From: Saprospiraceae bacterium
Lineage (GTDB): Bacteria > Bacteroidota > Bacteroidia > Chitinophagales > Saprospiraceae
Direction: 5' to 3'
Assembly (NCBI GenBank): GCA_017995875.1
Contig: JAGOIB010000002.1
Coordinates: 4,777-52,394 of the forward strand
DNA length: 47,618 nt
Part shown: positions 25,101 to 32,743 of the stretch, one piece after another
How the letters are laid out: each line of letters begins with the position of its first letter
How positions within the stretch are numbered: position 1 is the stretch's first letter
The notes under the pieces: model-generated
Told to the model about the DNA's origin: nothing
The model's database searches: none
The model's input: only the letters and a program-made list of their open reading frames with translations
Program-made: the position numbers and the translations under genes

Positions 25101-25508
25101 GTCGGGTGGCGTAGCGCCAGAAGAAGCTTCTTCAATACCCTGGAAATTGACGATAGGTAAAATTTCATTGAGCGGCATCCTGTCAGTTGATGGGTCAAAT
25201 AATGGGTCAAAACCAATTGGCAAAGCATTGGGATTGTGCACCTCAAGTTGGCGGCGGCCTCCGAAATTGGGAATGATTTTGGGCATATTTGCCTTAAGTG
25301 CTTTAAGTTTTTCTTTATCTGTCGTAGAAATACTTACACTTTCATACAATGGTTTGGTCCTTCCTAACTTAATGGCAAAGCTTGTTTCCGCGGTATAGTA
25401 GGTTTGGGCAGAAAGAGAACTCCCTAAAAAGGATACGAAAAGCAGTATTGGGAGGAAAACAGGTTTAGGTGTAAAGTCCTGTAACTTTTGAAGGAGGATA
25501 TAGGTCAT
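22155..25508 (-). CDS. Giant secreted T9SS protein with propeller and CARDB/SprB-like domains
   Basis: A surface or secreted protein of 1117 aa. After a signal peptide (ending SSLSAQ, about residue 35) comes a propeller-like N-terminal region (about 100-560; FQGIEEASSGATPPDANGDIG, WLLTELATV, RGSWDVYALQT), then CARDB-like beta-sandwich domains (about 565-790; DVLPLTLLSPLNDGLLGDQAV), a segment with FDSFGDGMSSQG, SprB-like repeats (about 900-1030; QYSIDGGVNFQSSNSF, LLYSIQEGAFIADS), and a T9SS C-terminal sorting domain (ISPNPGRGVFQVAAAF, YPAGTYYIVFHVG). Such proteins are adhesins or secreted binding proteins. The PPDANGDIG opening is common in uncharacterised Bacteroidota exoproteins. It is the first gene of a two-gene unit with the helical protein. 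Confidence 0.87.
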   Translation of the reverse strand: MTYILLQKLQDFTPKPVFLPILLFVSFLGSSLSAQTYYTAETSFAIKLGRTKPLYESVSISTTDKEKLKALKANMPKIIPNFGGRRQLEVHNPNALPIGFDPLFDPSTDRMPLNEILPIVNFQGIEEASSGATPPDANGDIGKDFYVEIVNSTLFRVFDKSGTPVSNLISTNSIWSQVGQSSFSDPVILYDQAVDRWLLTELATVSSSRVLVAISISSDPRGSWDVYALQTQRFLDFPKYGIWGNAYYLTGNESGNNFPVYALNRDDILAGATNVRLQRLTVPKNGGISFEVGQPVDWDGLLPPPSGSPGIVVKLNDDDWGTTNLDKIEIYKVNIDWENSTTSNIEVLNINNTPYDTDGCQLESTGGFSCIPQPNGQGIDGAEWIICNKAQYRNFGSYEAFVMAFMIDVTGADVAGIRWIEFRKTSTEDWHIHQEGTVGSDDGLHRFMPSIGIDGRGNIGLAYSVSGFEKFPSLRYTGRYTSDPLGTMSFLEYEFATGGGSQGFDRYGDYAAMSVDPADDATFWFTGEYLPINNQWSTKIVAFKANRDTIDVLPLTLLSPLNDGLLGDQAVTIDLLNRGLTTVFDFAVGYQFNNEPWVSEIPSIDSLPVDSSLTYAFLSPVTFDVPGNYPLRIATLLDNDGNKRNDTLSFVIVKFASRDAAFQYVVPAATGVLCTDESINTIIIRNNGLDTITTLSMQISINGIPADTIVWSGSIPFQEEQELSFPVSGLQDGDNIIALSILDVNNGLDEIPSNNEINWILTSKPQGIPITLFFTTDNYPAETTWELFDANNNVLATAGPFASQQTTYTTEFCLDPEACYTFSVFDSFGDGMSSQGVKGDFEIYNESGELIADLAKPNFGTESSSKFCLTNECLFELQVGVEHESFPGAGDAIAIGEPVNSLGVVQYSIDGGVNFQSSNSFINLVPGLYTMVAEDGAGCLDSIPFEILSCNLQVSVTTKPAVGGDVGEIHIAASGGNGSLLYSIQEGAFIADSFFVMLEPGNYLVTVKDSAGCTTTDSVTVSTTVGTSYLTDDYFINISPNPGRGVFQVAAAFDIPSVFVPYDMLTSTGRLLYSGSVVRYDKTYKGEISLAAYPAGTYYIVFHVGQKMVMRRIIKVD

Positions 25509-25946
25509 GCGACAAATTTAGGAAAAAGATTATTGGCCGGATGTCTGCCATTTGCCGAAGGCTCACTTTGGAATAGAATAGCATTAATTAGAGGAATTTT
25601 AAAAATAAATTAAACCATTTCGGGCGCTGGAATAAATATGGAAATAGTGTCAGCCTAATTGATTGGAACTGTATAAATGTATCATCGCTTTGTAGTTTGA
25701 ATTCTACATGGAACATCCATGCACTATAAAATGATGGATATTATCGACATTATTGGCTTTACTATTTTCTTCCCATGCCCCAATTGACCACGCAACAAAT
25801 TGGGCATGATGTATGTTTTGATAGCTTAAATGCTATTACATTTGTGCATATCATCGGAAATTATTTCATTTATTTTTGATTTAAATTCCAACGAGCATAA
25901 CATAAAACATCTAATTTATTTTATCTATTAACTAAATGTATTAAAC
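25509..25946. other. AT-rich divergent intergenic region with two promoter candidates
   Basis: 438 bases without a gene. At the left edge, CAAATTTA at 25513-25520 reads TAAATTTG on the minus strand, a full -7 match ending 4 nt from the ATG of the giant T9SS gene (25508). At the right, TACATTTG at 25837-25844 is a full + strand -7 match for the histone-like gene, about 100 nt before its ATG, with TTTG at 25817-25820 but only 16 nt of spacer. The region is visibly AT-rich; no repeat or RNA fold was recognised. Confidence 0.5.
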
Positions 25947-26420
25947 ATGAATCCGGAACTAAAGGCGATGTCAGATGTCTTTGACGCATTGAAAGGTCTT
26001 GATGCAGATACCCGTAAAAGAGTTACTGATTGGGTATTGGCCAGATTGCAAAATGCGGCAGATGCACCTGCTACATCTAAGGGAGCCAGACGTGGCCGTA
26101 AACCAGGCGCTAAAAAAGCTGGTGCGAAACGTGGACCTAAAGCAAAGGTGGTAAGCGAAGAGGTTGTTGCCGTAGCACCTAAAAAGCGTGGCCGTAAAGC
26201 AGGCGCTAAAAAGGCGGGTGCAAAACGTGGACCCAAACCAGGTGCAAAACGTGGACGCAAGCCAGCAGCAACGAAGTCTGATGCTGTTGTTGTCAAGAAA
26301 GCAGCCGGTAAACGTGGAAGGCCTGCAGGCAGTGGAAAAAAAGCAGCTAAAAAAGTAGTTGCCAAAAAATCATCCGGCCGCAGGGGCAGACCTCGCAAAA
26401 CAGTAATTGCTGCAGCATAA
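25947..26420 (+). CDS. Histone H1-like, AT-hook nucleoid protein
   Basis: A highly basic DNA-binding protein of 157 aa. A non-repetitive N-terminal segment (1-45, DVFDALKGLDADTRKRVTDW) is probably helical and may dimerise. From residue 47 on the sequence is Lys/Arg/Ala/Gly-rich, with GAKKAGAKRGPK-type repeats and two AT-hook cores (RGRP) in KRGRPAG and RRGRPRK near the end. This combines eukaryote H1-tail-like repeats with HMGA-like minor-groove hooks. It is probably an abundant nucleoid-compacting or gene-regulating protein; targets are unknown. It is followed at once by a strong terminator. The overlapping minus-strand open frame of similar length is an artefact of the base-biased repeats. 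Confidence 0.85.
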   Translation: MNPELKAMSDVFDALKGLDADTRKRVTDWVLARLQNAADAPATSKGARRGRKPGAKKAGAKRGPKAKVVSEEVVAVAPKKRGRKAGAKKAGAKRGPKPGAKRGRKPAATKSDAVVVKKAAGKRGRPAGSGKKAAKKVVAKKSSGRRGRPRKTVIAAA

Positions 26421-26448
26421 GGTAAAGCTCAATTAGAATTTTACGAAT

Positions 26449-26483
26449 AAAAAAAGCCTGATGATCACTCATCAGGCTTTTTT
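26449..26483. terminator. Bidirectional intrinsic terminator
   Basis: A 9-bp stem gcctgatga (26456-26464) / tcatcaggc (26469-26477) with 4-nt loop, flanked by seven A on the left and six T on the right. It can terminate both the histone-like gene (+) and the convergent thioredoxin-adhesin gene (-). Confidence 0.92.
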
Positions 26484-26512
26484 ATTTGCAAGTGATTTAT
26501 TCCATCACAAGA

Positions 26513-29500
26513 TTATAAAACGATAAGCTTGAAAGGAACAGCTTGCTTGTCCATTTCAAATAATACGACATAGATGCCACTGGATAAACCTAATCCTGAC
26601 AAATCCCATTGGCCTTGTCCGCCCTTAATGGATCTTGATTCAAGACGTTTTCCTTCCATGGTCAATAAGGTAACTGTGCCATTTTCAATCTCAAGTCCTT
26701 CCCATTTGACGATGACATCACCCTTTGATGGATTTGGCGCTAAAGAAATAAATGCTGACCAATCAATATCAACAGTAGCCACTATACCAGAAATCGTAAT
26801 AGGTGTTCCTGGAGCATAGCTGCAACCATTAGCATCTGTTATAATATAACTGTACGTTCCAGGAATCAATCCTTCAATTGTTGTTCCTGTTGCACCGTTA
26901 CTCCAGGCTACGGTATAAGGCGCGACGCCACCAGCTGCCTCTATAGTGATACTGCCATTATTTTGCTCAGGACCAGTTGCATCTACTGTTTGAAGAGTAA
27001 TGCCACTTAAAACTTCTGGTTCTGCTACAATGGCAATTGCATTATAGTTACAACCATTATGATCCACCACGGCGCATGTATAAGAACCCGCAGGCACATC
27101 TGAAATAGCAGGCTCAGTGCTGCCATTCAGGTTCCATAAATACGTGTAAGGTGCAACACCACCATTGACCACTACAGAAGCACTACCATTGGATTCACCA
27201 TGGCAACGAACATCTGTAACAACAGCTGCGTGCGTTAATTCTAAAGGCTCCTGAATTGTATAAGGTCCTGCAAGGAAAGAGCATCCATTTGCATCGGTAG
27301 CAATACATTCTATGATACCACCTGGAAGATTTGAAATCAGGTTTTCAGGTTGTGAAGGCCCACCATTGAATGAATAAGTAAAAGGTGAAACACCACCTGT
27401 GATATCCACGGCTAATGATCCATTACTTTGGCCAAAGCATTGATTGTCTATTACAGTCGAGCCCACTAATGTTATCAAAGCCGGTTCAGTAACAGTGTAC
27501 TCTCCAATAAATACATTGCTTTGATCATCAGAAACTACTACCTGATAAACACCTGCAATGATGGCTACGATAGAAGGTGTGGAATAGGTAGCTCCATTTG
27601 GCCCTGTCCAGGCATATGTATAATTACCTGTACCGCCATTCACCTGCAATACGATTGATCCTGTCGTATCACTATTGCAGAGTACATTTTGAATTTGTGC
27701 ATCAACATTGATAACACTGCCACTGGAAGTAACTTCAACGGACTGGCATATCTGGCTGACGCCACAACCATTTTGTACGCTAATGCAAACTTCATAGGTG
27801 CCTGCACTTGCGAACGTATGTACAATGTTAGGTTCATTGGATGTATTGCCATCACCAAAAGTCCAGGTCCATCCTGAAAGGTTGCTTCCTGTGGACATAT
27901 CTGTACCAATCATGGTCAGGCTACTGGTCTGATATTGATAAGCGGCATCTGCGGGATTTATCTCATTAAGGACGACCACTGTATCCTGATTGGAACATGA
28001 ATTATCAGGATTGGTCACCTCAATGATATACATGCCCGGGGCATCAACGGTTGGTTGGTAGGTATTTCCTCCACCAACAATATTCCCGTCAGGGGATGTC
28101 CATGAAACAGTAAATCCGGGGTCGCCCACGCCAGCAAGTTGCGGTTGTAATGCTTCACAACTGATAGGCTCATCATCACCGGCTGTGACTGCAGGGGTAA
28201 CAACTTGCGAAACAACTTCAATGGAACTTGCAACCTGACATCCACTAAATAGATCGTACACCAAAAGATCATAATCGCCGGCCTGGTCTACCTGGATTGT
28301 AGCTTGATTGGCCGGGCCTACAATATTTCCATTGGTGGTTGTCCATTCATATTCATAATCACCACTGCCCTGATTAACATAACCAGTGACAGCTGCTTGT
28401 GGCTGGGTACAGGTAATGGTAGGATCTGGGTTGAAATACACATTTGGTTCCGGTACGAATTCAATTTCAATGGTTTCGTTCCAGAGACATCCGTTGCCAT
28501 CTTCAATTGTAACAGATACAAAACCTGCAGGGATGTCAAGCACTTGGTTGCCGACGACAGTACCTTCGGAAGCACTGATGTCATAATTGCCGACTCCACC
28601 GTCAATGTCTAAAGCAACAGTACCATCCTCCTGATCACAATACTCGGGCGTTGTGGCATACTCTGCAACCAATTCATCCGGAGCGGGCACTTCAAAAGTT
28701 GCTTCGAAAGTGCATCCGTTATTGTCTGTTGCATTGACAGTATAAGTGCCCTGAGCAACATTATTTAGATTTTGTGTATGAGCACCATTGCTCCAGTCAT
28801 AATCAAAAGGCAGTGCGCCATCCTGCAATGAGATACTTACACTACCATCTGCTGAAGCATAACACAAAGCTGGTTCAACTTCAGAATCTGCAAGGGTTAT
28901 CGGGGCATCAGCACCTGTAATCACGATATCGTCTATGACAACGTTCCTGCCGTTTGCTTCTGTAATCGTAGCACTATATGTGCCGGCACCTACACCCTGT
29001 AAGACCGGTCCGGAATCACCATTGCTCCACTGATAGTTAATAGGGCTTACACCGCCCGATGCTTCTACAGTAGCAGTACCATCTCCAAAACAAGTAGCAG
29101 GTTCAGTATCTGTCAAACTACCAGTAAGTGCACAACTCTGAATAAATTCTGCCCATACGGCTGCAGGTACCTGACCTAATTCATAAATTTTTCGATCTGA
29201 GCATACGGCATACAATGTAGGATAGTACGTGATCTGATAATCGTTGTCAATATTCTCTCCAACCTGAAGATCAATAATCGGAAAAGGAATATTTTCCACC
29301 CAGTTGCCCTGGGACGCACCTGTATTGCCATAAAGGTCATCAATACCTGTGCTTTGATCGGCCTCGATATAGAATACCTGGGCTTCATCCGTTCCATTAG
29401 GACCATGTTCGTTCCAGAAGTCTTCTAAAGCTCCGGTTAACATGTAATTCCAGCAAGGTCCGCACCATGTGGCGGAAAATTCGATGACAACCATTTTGCC

Positions 29501-29650
29501 CTCATCCAGGAGATCGTAGAGGTGATGTTGGTTGCCAAAAATGTCAGTAGCAGTCCAGTCAGGAGCGGTTGCGCCGTCAGGAAGCTGGGCTGATAGAGTT
29601 AAAGGTGTTGAGAGGGCTAACACAAGACAAAGGAGTAAGAGATGCTTCAT
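26513..29650 (-). CDS. Secreted thioredoxin domain fused to SprB-like repeats, PKD and T9SS sorting domain
   Basis: An exported protein of 1045 aa. A signal peptide (1-22, ending LSAQ) is followed by a thioredoxin/TlpA-like domain (about 25-170) with the redox pair CGPC at 63-66 in FSATWCGPC. Then come about seven SprB-like repeats, each of the form 'C.G..(D/N)G....GG..PY.Y.WSNG...GTY....D.NGC', interrupted by one PKD domain (about 585-650; WTWTFGDGN, VHTFASAGTYEVCISV). The C-terminus is a T9SS sorting domain (SLAPNPSKGDVIVKW, LSSGIYVVLF). SprB repeats are known from gliding-motility adhesins. An oxidoreductase at the tip of a surface adhesin is unusual. A near-consensus -7 box (TACTTTTA) lies about 22 nt upstream of the ATG. 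Confidence 0.9.
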   Translation of the reverse strand: MKHLLLLCLVLALSTPLTLSAQLPDGATAPDWTATDIFGNQHHLYDLLDEGKMVVIEFSATWCGPCWNYMLTGALEDFWNEHGPNGTDEAQVFYIEADQSTGIDDLYGNTGASQGNWVENIPFPIIDLQVGENIDNDYQITYYPTLYAVCSDRKIYELGQVPAAVWAEFIQSCALTGSLTDTEPATCFGDGTATVEASGGVSPINYQWSNGDSGPVLQGVGAGTYSATITEANGRNVVIDDIVITGADAPITLADSEVEPALCYASADGSVSISLQDGALPFDYDWSNGAHTQNLNNVAQGTYTVNATDNNGCTFEATFEVPAPDELVAEYATTPEYCDQEDGTVALDIDGGVGNYDISASEGTVVGNQVLDIPAGFVSVTIEDGNGCLWNETIEIEFVPEPNVYFNPDPTITCTQPQAAVTGYVNQGSGDYEYEWTTTNGNIVGPANQATIQVDQAGDYDLLVYDLFSGCQVASSIEVVSQVVTPAVTAGDDEPISCEALQPQLAGVGDPGFTVSWTSPDGNIVGGGNTYQPTVDAPGMYIIEVTNPDNSCSNQDTVVVLNEINPADAAYQYQTSSLTMIGTDMSTGSNLSGWTWTFGDGNTSNEPNIVHTFASAGTYEVCISVQNGCGVSQICQSVEVTSSGSVINVDAQIQNVLCNSDTTGSIVLQVNGGTGNYTYAWTGPNGATYSTPSIVAIIAGVYQVVVSDDQSNVFIGEYTVTEPALITLVGSTVIDNQCFGQSNGSLAVDITGGVSPFTYSFNGGPSQPENLISNLPGGIIECIATDANGCSFLAGPYTIQEPLELTHAAVVTDVRCHGESNGSASVVVNGGVAPYTYLWNLNGSTEPAISDVPAGSYTCAVVDHNGCNYNAIAIVAEPEVLSGITLQTVDATGPEQNNGSITIEAAGGVAPYTVAWSNGATGTTIEGLIPGTYSYIITDANGCSYAPGTPITISGIVATVDIDWSAFISLAPNPSKGDVIVKWEGLEIENGTVTLLTMEGKRLESRSIKGGQGQWDLSGLGLSSGIYVVLFEMDKQAVPFKLIVL

Positions 29651-29766
29651 ATAGCGGTAGTATTGTTTAGTTTGCTTAAAAGTATAAAGATTTTTTTAAC
29701 ACATTGTATTTTATTGCCATCTAAAACATTTAAGCTTCAAAATTGTAGTTAAGGTACTGTCTCAGT

Positions 29767-29774
29767 TACTTTTG
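29767..29774 (+). promoter_or_regulatory. -7 box five bases from the TonB-receptor ATG
   Basis: TACTTTTG, a full TAnnTTTG match, ends 5 nt before the ATG at 29780. TTG at 29743-29745 with a 21-nt spacer could serve as -33. Transcription would begin about at the ATG, predicting a leaderless mRNA. Confidence 0.5.
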
Positions 29775-29779
29775 CTTCA

Positions 29780-32242
29780 ATGTTTAGAATCCTTATACTT
29801 GTTTTAGCTCTCCTTCCTTTTCTCTTGTATTCACAGCGGCCCTCATCTGGGCCAGGAGGACCTGGCATAACAGGCTATATCAGTGGTAAGGTCCTGGATT
29901 CTATTTCCAATGAAGCTATAGGATACGCAGCAGTTGGCATTATAAATCAGTCCACCGGAAAAGTCATCAATGGTGGTATCACGGACGAAAAAGGGAGTTT
30001 CAGGATCGGCGATTTGCCTCAGGGTACCTATACCATACAGATCAGCTTTATTGGTTTTGCTTCAAAGGAAATCTCCGGACTTGTGTTGACTCCACTCCGA
30101 CCAGATCTGGAATATGGAAATATTTTGCTAAGACAGGAAAGCAAACTGCTTGATGAGGTAAAGGTAGTTGGGGAAGCTGCCCTGATCGAAGCCAAACCCG
30201 ACCGGTTGGTTTATAATGCGGAAAACGACGTAACCACTCGTGGTGGAGATGCAGCAGATGTCCTTCGCAAAGTCCCTTTTCTTGGAGTGGATTTTGACGG
30301 AAATGTGACCTTGCGCGGATCTGAAAATGTAAGGATACTGATCAATGGAAGACCTTCCGGCATTTTTAATGCAAGTGTGGCAGATGCACTCAAGATGATG
30401 CCGGCTGATCAGATTAAATCTGTTGAAGTCATCACCTCCCCGTCAGCCAGGTATGATGGAGAAGGTACTGCAGGTATCATTAACATCATCACCCGAAAGA
30501 AAAATATTGAAGGACTGACGGGCTCAGCTGATCTTACAGCAGGGACGAGATCCAATAGGGGGAATGCAAATATCAGTTATGGTAAAGGCCGTCTCGCCCT
30601 CAATTTTTCCGGTGGTGGCCACTACGGCTGGCCCCAGGAAGGCAGTACGTCTTTCAGAAGAGAGGAATTTGGTGACGCTGTTCCTACCCTACTCACTCAG
30701 GATGGATTCAATACATCATCCCGCTATGGATTCAGGACGAATGCAGGGATGGAATATAATGTCAATGCTTACAACACGATTACAAGTTCTTTGAGCTACA
30801 GGGGATATAATTCAATCAACGATAATGATGTATTGTCCAGTTACTCCGTCAACAGTGATCCGTTAGAGGTTTATCGCCGGACTACAGATGGGAATTCAGG
30901 CCGCAGTGGCTGGGATTGGGAAGGTGCTTACGAAAAAACATTCCCTGATAGTGAAAAGCAATGGTCAATTGCCTTTGAAGTAGACAATGATGGTGATCAA
31001 TCTGATTTTGAATATGATCAACGTTATGCTCTCCCTGCCTCAGAAACACCGACACTGGAAAATAATATAAATGAAGCAGACAATCTGGAAGTAACAGTGC
31101 AGACCGATTATGTACATCCGCTTGGTGAAAAAGTAAAATTGGAAACAGGTGCATTAGTAACAATGCGCAATATAGAAAGTGGTTTTAGATATGATGTGTA
31201 TGATCCTGATGAGGGTACCTGGCATGAGGATCCATTGCGATCTGATATCTTTTACTATGACCAGAATGTCCTTGCCGGTTATGTTTCCGGTACATTCGAT
31301 ATTGATCCAAAGACAACCATTATCGGAGGTGTCCGCCTGGAGTTTACAGGTATTGATGGTTCTTTTGAACGATTTGACAGTCCATTTTCAAACCAGTATT
31401 CAAAGTTGCTTCCGAACCTGACACTGTCCAGGAAAACAGGAGAATACAATCAATGGAGAATCAGTTATAGTCAGCGTATCCAGCGTCCGACACAGCGACA
31501 TGTCAATCCATTTATTGAGTACAATGATGAGCGTGACATATCTTATGGTAATCCGTACCTAGCACCTGAATTGGTGCGGCAGATTGAGGTTGGTTCTAAT
31601 TTTTTCCTGAAGGAGAATATGATCAACCTTGCCGTTTTTGGCCGGCGGACAGAGGATCTTATTGAAAGTCTTCTGAGGATAGATGATGCAGGAATATCCG
31701 AAACCACCTATGAAAATTTTGGATTCAAATCCGCAGTTGGTTTAAATGCCTATGGGTCTGTAAACGTAGGAGAGAAATTTACTATTCGCGGAGGTTTTGA
31801 TGTCAATGCGTGGTGGGTTGAAGGCATCTTTGAAGGTGAGGACCTTACCAATTCCGGATTTGATTATAATGCCAGGGCAAATGTTACCTGGAGCATCACG
31901 AAAACACTCAAGGTGGAGGGGTTTTGCAATTTCCGCTCTCCTACATATACTGTTCAGGGAAAATTACCCAACTGGGTGATGTCCAGCTTTGCCATCAAAC
32001 AAGAACTGTTCAAAAAGAAATTTACGATTGGCATCAATATCTTCCAACCGTTCAGTGAGAACCAGACCTTTGAAAAGGAAGTGTCGGGAGATGATTTTTA
32101 CCAAAATAATACAACCATAAGGCCATCACGTTCGATCGGGCTGAACGTAGGATATAGGTTTGGCAAACTGGACTTTAAAGAAAGGAGTGGAAGGAAGAAT
32201 GGTGATTCAAGGGAAGAATCCGGGACGGACAATCAGTTTTAA
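29780..32242 (+). CDS. TonB-dependent receptor, outer membrane beta-barrel family
   Basis: An outer membrane receptor of 820 aa. A signal peptide (1-19, ending LLYSQ) and a Gly/Pro-rich linker precede a carboxypeptidase-regulatory-like domain (about 30-115; ISGKVLDSISNEAIGYAAV, GSFRIGDLPQGTYTIQISFIGF). A plug-type domain (about 125-225; GGDAADVLRKVPFLGVD, RILINGRPSG, GEGTAGIINIITRKK) and an OMP_b-brl_3-type barrel follow to the end. This subtype (unlike SusC) often lies alone and handles peptides, siderophores or unknown ligands. It has no SusD partner or regulator next to it. A stem-loop follows after about 45 nt. The ligand is unknown. Confidence 0.92.
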   Translation: MFRILILVLALLPFLLYSQRPSSGPGGPGITGYISGKVLDSISNEAIGYAAVGIINQSTGKVINGGITDEKGSFRIGDLPQGTYTIQISFIGFASKEISGLVLTPLRPDLEYGNILLRQESKLLDEVKVVGEAALIEAKPDRLVYNAENDVTTRGGDAADVLRKVPFLGVDFDGNVTLRGSENVRILINGRPSGIFNASVADALKMMPADQIKSVEVITSPSARYDGEGTAGIINIITRKKNIEGLTGSADLTAGTRSNRGNANISYGKGRLALNFSGGGHYGWPQEGSTSFRREEFGDAVPTLLTQDGFNTSSRYGFRTNAGMEYNVNAYNTITSSLSYRGYNSINDNDVLSSYSVNSDPLEVYRRTTDGNSGRSGWDWEGAYEKTFPDSEKQWSIAFEVDNDGDQSDFEYDQRYALPASETPTLENNINEADNLEVTVQTDYVHPLGEKVKLETGALVTMRNIESGFRYDVYDPDEGTWHEDPLRSDIFYYDQNVLAGYVSGTFDIDPKTTIIGGVRLEFTGIDGSFERFDSPFSNQYSKLLPNLTLSRKTGEYNQWRISYSQRIQRPTQRHVNPFIEYNDERDISYGNPYLAPELVRQIEVGSNFFLKENMINLAVFGRRTEDLIESLLRIDDAGISETTYENFGFKSAVGLNAYGSVNVGEKFTIRGGFDVNAWWVEGIFEGEDLTNSGFDYNARANVTWSITKTLKVEGFCNFRSPTYTVQGKLPNWVMSSFAIKQELFKKKFTIGINIFQPFSENQTFEKEVSGDDFYQNNTTIRPSRSIGLNVGYRFGKLDFKERSGRKNGDSREESGTDNQF

Positions 32243-32286
32243 ACGGAGATTGGAGAAAAAGATCGCTCGGACCTGGGACAAATAAA

Positions 32287-32322
32287 AAAGCTGGGAGATT
32301 CACTTTCGAACTACCCAGCTTT
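32287..32322. terminator. Stem-loop after the TonB-receptor gene
   Basis: A 9-bp stem aaagctggg (32287-32295) / cccagcttt (32314-32322) with an 18-nt loop. On the + strand no T-run follows; on the minus strand the stem is followed by a T-rich run, so it may be bidirectional or mainly end transcripts arriving from the right. Confidence 0.55.
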
Positions 32323-32325
32323 ACA

Positions 32326-32459
32326 AATTATAATCCCATGAACATATCCTTGTATATTAAGATGAATTCCGGTAATCCTGAAGTTCCTTTTGAAAGAGGA
32401 CAGAAGATTGCCAGGTGGCAACCTTCTATCCTTCAGAATTATAATCCCATGAACATATC
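32326..32459. repeat. 23-bp direct repeat enclosing a hairpin
   Basis: A 23-bp sequence beginning aattataatccc and ending gaacatatc occurs exactly at 32326-32348 and 32437-32459. Between the copies lies a hairpin, gaagattgcc (32403-32412) / ggcaaccttc (32417-32426), with a 4-nt loop and one mismatch. The 111-bp period and hairpin could mark a small mobile or duplicated element. No gene is seen from 32243 to 32743; the rest is AT-rich and featureless. Confidence 0.75.
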
Positions 32460-32743
32460 TTAAGTCGAATCCAGTACTTCTACCGGACTTTTCATTTCTC
32501 TTTGAATTGATGATACAATAATCAGGAGATTGTCAGGCCCAAACAAGTACAAAAAAACATAATTGTTACGATGAAATATGTTACATTAAATATTATTATA
32601 ATATCTAAATAACTATAATTAAACTAAATGAAAATTTGGAATCAAAATACCGATATCCAATTTGTGAAAAATACAGATACAAATCGGTTGATTTTACCCG
32701 GAAAAAAGCCTCAAAAAAGGATCAAAAAAGTTTGAAAACGGGA

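Noticed and set aside
25928..26398. A 156-codon open frame on the minus strand over the histone-like gene
   Set aside because: It mirrors the biased Lys/Ala/Gly repeats of the + strand gene and has only Pro/Ala/Leu-rich low-complexity sequence; the + frame has N-terminal structure, AT-hooks and a terminator.
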